Shown here piece by piece: positions 1 through 5,510 of a DNA stretch of 11,346 bases. Position numbers and translations under genes: made by a program. Origin of the DNA: Benthortus sp964440495 (GTDB lineage Archaea > Thermoproteota > Nitrososphaeria_A > Caldarchaeales > Wolframiiraptoraceae). Location of the stretch: contig CAYTSD010000038.1 of the NCBI GenBank assembly GCA_964440495.1, positions 1-11,346 on the forward strand, given 5' to 3'. The notes below the pieces were generated by a model. It did not search any database. It had not been told where the DNA came from and was given only the letters and a program-made list of their open reading frames with translations. Within the stretch, counting starts at the first letter, position 1. Every line of letters starts with the position of its first letter.

Positions 1-464
1 CACGGCGCATTCCGCACGGACATCTAGAATTGTTCGATATACAGCAAGAGATGCTCAAAAAAGCACGTCATAAAATTGAGACAGCAGGACTACATAATGT
101 TGAATTTATTCAAGGAGATGCTGTTAATCTCCCATTTGATGAGAGTAAATTCGATGTTGTCTTTCTTGTCGCAGTTTTAGGTGAAGTTTCAGATAAAGAA
201 AGGTGTTTAGGTGCCATCTACAGAATCTTAAAACCATCAGGACTTTTATCCATCACAGAACAGCCGGGAGATCCGGATTTCTTACCTCTGCCAATTGTCC
301 GCTCCTTGGCTGAAAAGCAGGGTTTCGAATTCGTAGAGAGCTATGGCAAGAAAAAGAATTATACCGCAAACTTTAGAAAGCCCAATCAGATGAATGAGAG
401 ATATGAGTACTCGGGGAATGAGGAAATATGGGTGGGTGAGGACATGTTCCAAATGCGGAGATAG
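1..464 (+). CDS. SAM-dependent methyltransferase, class I, 5'-truncated by the window edge
   Basis: The reading frame (codons starting at base 3) is open to the left edge, so the TTG at 30 is probably internal and the true start lies outside. What remains is the middle and C-terminal part of a Rossmann-fold methyltransferase of the Methyltransf_11 type. It has the acidic strand FDIQQEML, which normally binds the SAM ribose, then GDAVNLPF (adenine-side motif) and the LKPSGLLSITEQ strand. The glycine-rich SAM motif must lie upstream. The substrate cannot be told. In relatives as I remember them, the protein often stops soon after a TANFRKP-like end; here about 26 more residues (NQMNERYEYSG... 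to QMRR) follow, which may be a read-on tail. A hand count over 61-240 gives about 36% GC, lower than the genes further right, so transfer is possible. Confidence 0.8.
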   Translation, partial: RRIPHGHLELFDIQQEMLKKARHKIETAGLHNVEFIQGDAVNLPFDESKFDVVFLVAVLGEVSDKERCLGAIYRILKPSGLLSITEQPGDPDFLPLPIVRSLAEKQGFEFVESYGKKKNYTANFRKPNQMNERYEYSGNEEIWVGEDMFQMRR

Positions 465-525
465 AAGGAAGCAGGGAAGAAGGGGTGATAGATGGTAATG
501 CTTCTTTTAATGTGAGGGAGTTTAA

Positions 526-1221
526 ATGGGCATGGAGCTTAAGTTGACTCCGATAGCGCTCTTATTCATGATGGCCTGCATGCTCCTAGGCTTCACGATA
601 GCGGTAGGCTCCCTCATCTCGATGGGCGGAGAGCTGAGAACCGAGACAATGTCTCCATTCTCCATCCCAACGATTCTGGTCTCCACCCTAGATCCATTAG
701 CGATAGCCTTAGAATTTGCAGCGGTTATAATGATCTTCGTGGAGGCGGGGAAGATGGGCGGCGTTCATAGAAAGCTTGCCTCGCTCTCCTTATGCTTCCT
801 AATAGCTTGGCTGGTTCTAAATTTCGGTGTCTTCATCCCCATGTCCTTTGCGGGATTGGCCTCTGGCTCCTTGAGCTTGGTGAGGATGGCCCTAGCCGTT
901 AAGTCGTCAGCCGCAATCCCACAATACATTATACCCCTCACCCTAATCTATGGACTAGCATCCGTAAGAGAGAAGAAGCTTCTCCTCCCTGCAGCCACCC
1001 TGACAACGGCTGGAAACCTCCTGTTAACCCTTCTCCCAGTATGGTCCCTTAAGCTCACCCTCACAAGGTTGGCGGGAATGATGCTGATTTACAGACCAGT
1101 AATCGAGGTAAACTATCTCTCACAGCCATACCTAACCCTATTGATAATAGGATACCTCGGCGGAATCCTCTACCTAGTAGCCTACATCTCAACCTACCTT
1201 AAGTTAGGATCGCCGCGATAA
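526..1221 (+). CDS. Unassigned polytopic membrane protein, about six helices
   Basis: I do not recognise this 231-residue protein. It is strongly hydrophobic, with likely membrane segments near residues 8-31, 48-74, 83-112, 128-147, 152-174 and 196-222, and short positively charged loops (for example HRK at 81-83 and REKK at 148-151). It has no signal peptide beyond the first helix, no cysteine cluster and no visible catalytic motif. Conspicuous features are a helix-2 acidic pair (E63, E73), a proline-rich helix 4 (PQYIIP) and YRPVIEVNYLSQPY at 189-202 before the last helix. The ATG at 526 is preceded by GTGAGGGAG (512-520), a good ribosome-binding site; the ATG at 532 is less well spaced. 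It lies 61 bases after the methyltransferase and may be co-transcribed. The stop codon sits inside a perfect hairpin. A transporter-like or integral membrane role is as far as the sequence goes. Confidence 0.75.
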   Translation: MGMELKLTPIALLFMMACMLLGFTIAVGSLISMGGELRTETMSPFSIPTILVSTLDPLAIALEFAAVIMIFVEAGKMGGVHRKLASLSLCFLIAWLVLNFGVFIPMSFAGLASGSLSLVRMALAVKSSAAIPQYIIPLTLIYGLASVREKKLLLPAATLTTAGNLLLTLLPVWSLKLTLTRLAGMMLIYRPVIEVNYLSQPYLTLLIIGYLGGILYLVAYISTYLKLGSPR

Positions 1222-1245
1222 ATCTGACTATAGATATTATCGCGG
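1213..1245. repeat. Perfect 9-bp inverted repeat spanning the stop codon of the membrane protein gene
   Basis: CCGCGATAA (1213-1221) and TTATCGCGG (1237-1245) are exact reverse complements around a 15-base spacer. The left arm contains the TAA stop (1219-1221). The stem is GC-rich at its base and would form a stable hairpin in the mRNA. No T-run follows directly (AAAAGAG comes next), so it is not a classical intrinsic terminator. It could be an mRNA 3'-end stabiliser, a processing site, or a dimeric protein-binding site. Confidence 0.6.
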
Positions 1246-1388
1246 AAAAGAGATGAACAGCATTAAAGTCTATCGAAATACTTTTGTCTTATGTAATTGC
1301 CGAAAAATACGATAATGTCAAACTTGTTACAAATGTGAAGGTTTACGAAAACTAAGCTTTGGCTCCTAGGTTTTGTGGAGAATTAAGT

Positions 1389-1442
1389 GGTCAGGCTGCC
1401 CGTCGTGTATCATGAGTCAACTTGGACGTTGCTCATCATCCC
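1389..1442 (-). ncRNA. Candidate archaeal C/D box guide sRNA with two 12-nt guides
   Basis: Read on the minus strand, the order is a C box ATGATGA (1439-1433), a 12-nt guide GCAACGTCCAAG, a D'-like box TTGA, a 3-nt spacer CTC, a C'-like box ATGATAC, a second 12-nt guide ACGACGGGCAGC, and a D box CTGA (1394-1391). The outer boxes match the RUGAUGA and CUGA consensus exactly. The inner boxes are degenerate, as is common. Both guides have the 12-nt length expected for archaeal box C/D RNPs. GG before C can pair with CC after D for a minimal terminal stem. The TATA element at 1463-1473 is placed to start transcription near 1442. If real, it would direct 2'-O-methylation by fibrillarin/Nop5/L7Ae. 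The target is not identified, so this rests on architecture alone. Confidence 0.5.
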
Positions 1443-1462
1443 GTTATTGTAGGGTTATATGG

Positions 1463-1473
1463 CTTATATAAAA
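1463..1473. promoter_or_regulatory. TATA element, possibly bidirectional (antiporter and C/D sRNA)
   Basis: CTTATATAAAA around 1463-1473 is a good archaeal TATA box and nearly symmetric. With the usual spacing of about 26 bases from box centre to start site, it predicts plus-strand initiation near 1494, just before the antiporter, and minus-strand initiation near 1442, just before the C box of the candidate sRNA. Both agree with the downstream features. TATA asymmetry normally depends on the BRE, which I cannot assign with confidence on either side. Confidence 0.45.
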
Positions 1474-1525
1474 CGTTATTTCCTAGTTGATGGCTTTATG
1501 AGGGAGAGGGTGTCGGTGAAGCCCT

Positions 1526-2749
1526 TTGGTTGATGTTGGGTCAGCCTTCCTACTCGCCGGGGTAATCTTGATAATCGGATTCGTATCTGACGAGGTTTCC
1601 CATAGGTTTGGGATACCTGACTTACTGGTTATGATAGGGTTGGGAATTCTACTCGGACCCGGGTTAGGGTTTATTCCAAGGGAGCCGTTGATGGATATAG
1701 CTCCATTCTTCGCGGCTCTGGCCCTTCTAATAATTCTGTTTGAGAGCGGGCTTAACCTTCCTCTAGGCAAGGCTTTAACAGGTGTTCCAAGAGCGTTTGT
1801 AGTAGGCTCCCTAAGCGTCGGGTTCTCAATAATAGTTGCTCTAATAATTCTTGTTCCTTTCCTAGGGTGGGGGCCTCTAGAAGCGGTTCTCCTCGGAGGT
1901 ATTGTAGGGGGCTCAAGCTCGGCGGTAATCCTCTCACTTGCGCCAAAAACGAGTCTTGGAAGTAAGGTTAAAGCCATTCTGAGCCTCGAGTCCATATACA
2001 CCGATGCCTTGATCGTTGTATTCGCGTTGATTGTTATGAGGGTCTTGGCAATTCCGTCGGAGCGAGTAACCTTAGGAACGATTCTCAGCGAGATTATGGG
2101 TTCATTATTCATAGGGGTTCTGGTCGGAGTCGCTGCGGCAATTCTATGGGGGAAGGTTGCGGCAAGGGTTCATGGGAAGCTATTCTCGGATGTGATTACA
2201 CTTGGTGTAGCCATACTTCTCTACGGTTTCTCGGAGCAGATTGGGGGAAGCGGTGCGATAAGCGTCTTCGTATTCGGAATAATCCTCGGAAATCCTAGGA
2301 GAGTTTATCCAAGGCTTCAGATGAGTACTCCGCAGGACTTCAGCCCCTACTCGAGGAAGTTCTATGCCCAGATGTCCTTTCTGATGCGCACCTACTTCTT
2401 CGCCTACCTTGGAATAATATTCCAGTTCCCTGATCCGTGGATGCTTCTCATCGGGGTGACATTAACAGCGGGGCTGCTTGCAGTGAGGTATCTCGCAGTT
2501 CTTCTCGGAACCTATGGGCTTAGGCTCAAGAGGTGGGAGAAGTTTTCCATGACGCTCCTCTGTGGAAGAGGGTTGGCGGCAGCAGTCCTCGCCAACCTAG
2601 CCATAAGCTACGCGCTCCCAATCTCAGGAACACTGATATTGCTGACGACTCAGGTAATAATCTATACCTCGATAATCTCAGGTATCGGGGCCTATCTTCC
2701 TCTTGGACGTGGAGGTGGAAGACCGTTAAGAACGCGTCTAAGTGTCTAG
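1526..2749 (+). CDS. Cation:proton antiporter, CPA/NhaP-like membrane protein
   Basis: A 407-residue protein with about 11-12 hydrophobic segments and the general layout of monovalent cation:proton antiporters. It has a first-helix pair ending in SDEVSHRFGIPDLLVMIGLGILLGP-type sequence (residues 21-45), FESGLNL at 72-78, GGSSSAV at 128-134, LESIYTD at 154-160 and CGRGLAAAVLA at 346-356. It would exchange Na+ or K+ for H+ across the membrane. The usual CPA1 TDP motif is replaced by GGSSSA, and the catalytic ND pair by T159-D160. There is no C-terminal regulatory (RCK/TrkA) domain; it ends shortly after the last helix. The start is TTG 1526, the first start codon after an in-frame TGA at 1517, with GGTGA (1515-1519) as ribosome-binding site. 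Its stop shares CTAG with the stop of the convergent phosphorylase gene. Confidence 0.85.
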   Translation: MVDVGSAFLLAGVILIIGFVSDEVSHRFGIPDLLVMIGLGILLGPGLGFIPREPLMDIAPFFAALALLIILFESGLNLPLGKALTGVPRAFVVGSLSVGFSIIVALIILVPFLGWGPLEAVLLGGIVGGSSSAVILSLAPKTSLGSKVKAILSLESIYTDALIVVFALIVMRVLAIPSERVTLGTILSEIMGSLFIGVLVGVAAAILWGKVAARVHGKLFSDVITLGVAILLYGFSEQIGGSGAISVFVFGIILGNPRRVYPRLQMSTPQDFSPYSRKFYAQMSFLMRTYFFAYLGIIFQFPDPWMLLIGVTLTAGLLAVRYLAVLLGTYGLRLKRWEKFSMTLLCGRGLAAAVLANLAISYALPISGTLILLTTQVIIYTSIISGIGAYLPLGRGGGRPLRTRLSV

Positions 2750-3471
2750 GCCTCCAAGCTACTTAACGCTTCGAGGACTATTCGAGCAGCTTTATCCACA
2801 TAGGGTCTAAGCTTGTCGGCTGGGAGTATCGGCGTCCGCTTGACAACATTGTTGCTTAATACTAGTAGGGCTCCAGACTTGAATCCTCTTAGGTGGGCTA
2901 AGGAGAAGAGAGCTGCACACTCCATCTCGACCGCGACAGCTCCAACCCTCCTCCAAGACTCTGCGAAGCCTGGGCTCTCGGCGTAGAATGCGTCGTTCGA
3001 GACCACGGGAGCAACCATGAATCTGGCACCCGCTCCCCGGGCTGCTTGAACTAGAGCTTCAAGAACCTCGTAGGTTGGTGCACAGGGTGGGCAGACTCCA
3101 GGCGTGTAGGCGGCGGATACTCCTGAGCCTGACAGGTGTGTGGCCGCGTTAGGTATTACTAGGTCTCCAGCCTCCATCTCTTCGAGGAATCCTCCAGCGG
3201 TTCCAAGCCTAACCATGACCTTGGCTCCAAGCATTCTCAGCTCCTCGAAGACTATTGCGGCGGAGGGTCCGCCGATTCCATGGCATGCGACGCTTATCTC
3301 GACATCCTTGTAGTTTCCTGTGTAGACTGGGAAGCCTCTGTTCGAGTTGACGAGCCTTGGGTCATTAAGCATTCCCGAGACCTGCTCAACTCTAGCTGGG
3401 TCACCCATTACTACCACTCTCTCGGCCACGTCTCCACGCTTAGCTAGAATATGGTAAGGCCCATCGTGCAT
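2746..3471 (-). CDS. Nucleoside phosphorylase, PNP_UDP_1 family (MTA/purine nucleoside type)
   Basis: A 241-residue hexameric-type nucleoside phosphorylase, which cleaves a nucleoside with phosphate to give free base and (5'-methylthio)ribose-1-phosphate. Visible motifs are YHILA at 6-10, GDPARV at 23-28 (phosphate loop), HGIGGPS at 64-70, RLGTAGG at 88-94 (phosphate-binding Arg88), SNDAFYAE at 158-165 and VEMECA at 181-186 (ribose-binding Glu). From memory it resembles Sulfolobus methylthioadenosine phosphorylase throughout, so MTA, adenosine or inosine/guanosine are likely substrates. The oddity is at 206-208: SNN, where purine-specific members carry SDN or SDH with a catalytic Asp. A CPPC at 127-130 may form a disulphide. 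The start matches the family N-terminus. A TATA box (GATATAAATT on the minus strand, 3513-3504) predicts a leader of about 11 bases. Uridine phosphorylase is the alternative. Confidence 0.88.
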   Translation of the reverse strand: MHDGPYHILAKRGDVAERVVVMGDPARVEQVSGMLNDPRLVNSNRGFPVYTGNYKDVEISVACHGIGGPSAAIVFEELRMLGAKVMVRLGTAGGFLEEMEAGDLVIPNAATHLSGSGVSAAYTPGVCPPCAPTYEVLEALVQAARGAGARFMVAPVVSNDAFYAESPGFAESWRRVGAVAVEMECAALFSLAHLRGFKSGALLVLSNNVVKRTPILPADKLRPYVDKAARIVLEALSSLEA

Positions 3472-3493
3472 GAGGCTACACTGTCTTAGAGGG

Positions 3494-3513
3494 AATTAAC
3501 GTTAATTTATATC
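3494..3513. promoter_or_regulatory. Divergent promoter with a 14-bp perfect palindrome and TATA box
   Basis: AATTAACGTTAATT (3494-3507) is a perfect 14-bp palindrome in the 43-base gap between the phosphorylase (minus) and the alkyltransferase (plus). It abuts and slightly overlaps a TATA sequence (TTTATAT, 3506-3512). Read on the minus strand, the TATA box sits about 26 bases before a start site near 3483, right for the phosphorylase. Read on the plus strand, it predicts a start near 3535. A dimeric regulator bound here could control both genes. Confidence 0.5.
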
Positions 3514-3514
3514 C

Positions 3515-4027
3515 ATGGCTCCACTTATTGACGTGACTCTATTCTACAGTGTTTATAGAAGCCCTTTCGGCTTAGTGGGGTTCGTCGGCTCTGAAGAAGG
3601 GTTAATGCACCTAGGCTTCTACAGGGGTCGAAGAAACTTCGAGAAATTTCTTGAAGCGAGGTATCCTGAGGCTGAATTTGGAGGGGAGGTGTTCAGTAGG
3701 CTGGTCAAGCTCCTCGACCTATACTTCAAAGGAGTTAGAATTGATCTTGATTACCCGCTAATTCTCAAGGGGTCGGAGTTCCAGCTCAAGGTCTGGGAGA
3801 AGGTTAGGGAGATAGGATACGGTGAGGTGAGAAGCTATGGATGGATTGCTAAGAGGATAGGAATGCCTAAGGCGGCTAGAGCAGTTGGTAGAGCAGTAGC
3901 CTCAAACCCAGTTGCGCTCATAATCCCCTGCCACAGAGTCATTAGAAGCGATGGAACAATAGGAGGATTCGGCTATGGAGTCGGTTTAAAGAGAAAGCTC
4001 CTCAAACTAGAGGGAGTAGAGATTTAA
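3515..4027 (+). CDS. ogt: Methylated-DNA--protein-cysteine S-methyltransferase (O6-alkylguanine repair)
   Basis: A 170-residue suicide repair protein that moves the alkyl group from O6-alkylguanine (and O4-alkylthymine) in DNA to its own cysteine. The active-site motif IPCHRV is at 137-142 with Cys139. Around it are SYGWIAKRIG (107-116), ARAVGRAVASNP at 121-132 (DNA-binding helix with the arginine finger Arg122, and Asn131), and the closing GGFGYGVGLKRKLLKLEG. The N-terminal 80 residues form the variable cap domain. Length is normal for archaeal members. No ribosome-binding site precedes ATG 3515. The TATA at 3506-3512 would start transcription near 3535, so a leaderless transcript beginning at the in-frame GTG 3533 (residue 7) is a real alternative; the domain itself begins at about residue 11. 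It is divergent from the phosphorylase gene. Confidence 0.95.
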   Translation: MAPLIDVTLFYSVYRSPFGLVGFVGSEEGLMHLGFYRGRRNFEKFLEARYPEAEFGGEVFSRLVKLLDLYFKGVRIDLDYPLILKGSEFQLKVWEKVREIGYGEVRSYGWIAKRIGMPKAARAVGRAVASNPVALIIPCHRVIRSDGTIGGFGYGVGLKRKLLKLEGVEI

Positions 4028-4028
4028 G

Positions 4029-4052
4029 AAAAATATCTAGAGAAGTCGTCTC
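4029..4052 (-). terminator. Possible terminator after the split UxaA lyase genes
   Basis: On the minus strand, a short hairpin (GAGA-CGACT-TCTC, 4052-4040) is followed within a few bases by TTTTT (4033-4029), just beyond the small-subunit stop. The stem is only 4 bp, so the T-run is the main evidence. It lies against the 3' end of the convergent alkyltransferase gene. Confidence 0.3.
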
Positions 4053-4057
4053 AATTC

Positions 4058-4330
4058 CTAAACCATTACACTTCTAATGTTGTGAACGTGAACGTGCTCG
4101 CCTCTCCTAATATCTCTAGCTGCTTCCCCTATTACTTCTCCATATTTTATCACCTTCTCACCTCCCCTAAAGTCTTTTAATGCAATCTTATGGCCGAAAG
4201 GTATGCTGTCCTCAGCCTTGATAATAATTTTTCTCTCACCTATCATTATTTCTACGTCTTCTCCTCTCTTAACCTCTTCAAGCATTGTTGCAACATTGTC
4301 TCTCTCGGTTAACGCTATAGCTCGCTTCAT
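4058..4330 (-). CDS. UxaA-family lyase small subunit (SAF domain)
   Basis: A 90-residue SAF domain, the N-terminal part of altronate/galactarate dehydratases and the small subunit of split relatives such as (2R)-sulfolactate sulfo-lyase (SuyA). Family motifs are IPFGHKIAL at 43-51, VIKYGEVIGEA at 60-70 and GEHVHVHN at 77-84, whose histidines line the active site and metal site in the family. It would combine with the large subunit encoded just upstream to make the lyase. Its ATG overlaps the large-subunit stop (ATGA at 4330-4327), so translation is coupled and equimolar assembly is likely. The length is what a free-standing SAF subunit should be, so this is a true split gene, not a truncation. 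The substrate cannot be decided from sequence: a sugar acid or a sulfonated hydroxy acid are both possible. Confidence 0.85.
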   Translation of the reverse strand: MKRAIALTERDNVATMLEEVKRGEDVEIMIGERKIIIKAEDSIPFGHKIALKDFRGGEKVIKYGEVIGEAARDIRRGEHVHVHNIRSVMV

Positions 4331-5487
4331 AGAATCATCCCCCTCACATATATCTCGATTGTTCTATCATATCCTATTATCTCAGCCTTCGTTTTCTCTC
4401 CAGACGCTACCCTGATAAGTTTTTCAAAAATCTTCTCAGCAACCTCTTCAAGAGTCTTATTCTGGGTTATCACATCACTAATATCAACGTCGATATGCTC
4501 TGATAGCTTCTGAGAGGTTTCAGGATTTCCACAAACTTTGATTACTGGAGCTATTGGATAACCCTGTGGAGCCCCTCTACCTGTCGTGAATATCAGCAAC
4601 TGCGCTCCTCCAGCAACTGGACCTGTCAGAAACTCTATCTCCCTCCCCGGGGAAATCATCACGTATAGTCCCTTACCTTGGGGTTTCTCCCCATAGTCTA
4701 ACACGCCCTCAATAGGCCTGCTCCCACCTTTTACAATCGCTCCCAAAGATTTCTCTTCAATCGTAGATAAACCTCCCCGTATATTCCCGGGGGTTGGATT
4801 CGACCCACGGATATCTATTCCAAGAGATTTTATCCTGTCCTCAAGCTCTTTTACAACTTTTAGAATTCTCTCAGCTACTTCCGGTGTTTTAGCCCTCTTC
4901 GCCAATATATGTTCTGCTCCAATTATTTCTGTTATTTCCCCGAAGATAGCTGTCCCCCCTTCATCGATTAGTCTATCTATTACAAGTCCTACGGCAGGGT
5001 TTGAAACTATTCCCGAGGTGGCGTCGGAAGAGCCGCACTTTATTCCTACAGTTAGATGACTTAGGTCGAAACTCTTTCTCCTAAACTCCTTCGCATACTC
5101 AAGCTCCCTTCTCGCGATTTCAACTCCTCTCTCAACAGCCTTACTGAATCCACCCAACTCCTGAATAACTATGCTCTCAACAGGTTTGCTGGACTTCGCG
5201 ATCTCTTCTTCGAGACGGTTTATGGAGACGCTTTCACAGCCTAACCCCACGAGAACTACGGCGGCAACGTTCGGATTCCGCCCCAATCCTATTAATGTTC
5301 TCTCAACAGTCTCTAGGTCTGATGGGGTCATACAGCATCCCTGATGATGGAGCAAAGCCTTACAGCCTGGAACCCTACTCGCTATCTCTTCAGCTACTTC
5401 ATTTGCGCATCCAACAGTTGGGATAATGGCGACATAGTTTCTAACCCCGACTTCTCCATTCTCCCTCTGAAAACCCATAAACTCCAT
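4327..5487 (-). CDS. UxaA-family lyase large subunit (altronate dehydratase / sulfolactate sulfo-lyase type)
   Basis: A 386-residue catalytic subunit of the altronate/galactarate dehydratase family, which removes water (or sulfite) from alpha-hydroxy acids. Signature regions are FQRENGEVGVRNYV (6-19), IIPTVGCANEVA (21-32), HHQGCC at 47-52, GLGCESVS (81-88), GIKCGSSDATSGIVSNPAVG (148-167), IFGEITEIIGAEHIL (181-195), PGNIRGGLSTIEEKSLGAI (233-251) and LIFTTGRGAPQGYPIAPVIK (298-317). The sizes (386 plus 90 residues) resemble the two-subunit sulfo-lyase SuyB/SuyA, but size alone does not fix the substrate. The large subunit is encoded first, with the small one following by ATGA coupling. A minus-strand TATA box at 5520-5511 is placed so that transcription starts within a few bases of ATG 5487, supporting that start and a nearly leaderless mRNA. 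Met4 is the only nearby alternative. No sugar kinase, dehydrogenase or aldolase gene is nearby. Confidence 0.9.
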   Translation of the reverse strand: MEFMGFQRENGEVGVRNYVAIIPTVGCANEVAEEIASRVPGCKALLHHQGCCMTPSDLETVERTLIGLGRNPNVAAVVLVGLGCESVSINRLEEEIAKSSKPVESIVIQELGGFSKAVERGVEIARRELEYAKEFRRKSFDLSHLTVGIKCGSSDATSGIVSNPAVGLVIDRLIDEGGTAIFGEITEIIGAEHILAKRAKTPEVAERILKVVKELEDRIKSLGIDIRGSNPTPGNIRGGLSTIEEKSLGAIVKGGSRPIEGVLDYGEKPQGKGLYVMISPGREIEFLTGPVAGGAQLLIFTTGRGAPQGYPIAPVIKVCGNPETSQKLSEHIDVDISDVITQNKTLEEVAEKIFEKLIRVASGEKTKAEIIGYDRTIEIYVRGMIL

Positions 5488-5510
5488 ACAGCTTCATTTC
5501 ATGGTTCTCG

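Larger units (their letters stand above)
1222..1525. other. 304-base intergenic region with several small elements
   Basis: No full gene is seen here. From left to right it holds the right arm of the hairpin, an open stretch at 1257-1355 (plus) that reads like the end of a protein but has no ATG or GTG start, a candidate C/D box sRNA on the minus strand (about 1389-1442), a TATA element at 1463-1473, and an 11-codon ORF (1498-1533) overlapping the antiporter start. It is AT-rich relative to the flanking genes. Confidence 0.6.

Noticed and set aside
1253..1315. 20-codon ATG ORF (MNSIKVYRNT...) in the intergenic gap
   Set aside because: Too short, no good ribosome-binding site, and its composition gives no protein signal. 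The overlapping frame 1257-1355 looks more protein-like.
1483..2112. Long minus-strand open frame of 209 codons under the antiporter gene
   Set aside because: Rich in Arg, Pro, Thr and Asn with no family signal; it is the antisense shadow of a clear antiporter gene.
2533..2766. 77-codon plus-strand frame over the end of the antiporter gene
   Set aside because: It is an alternative frame inside the antiporter's last helices, with no independent support.
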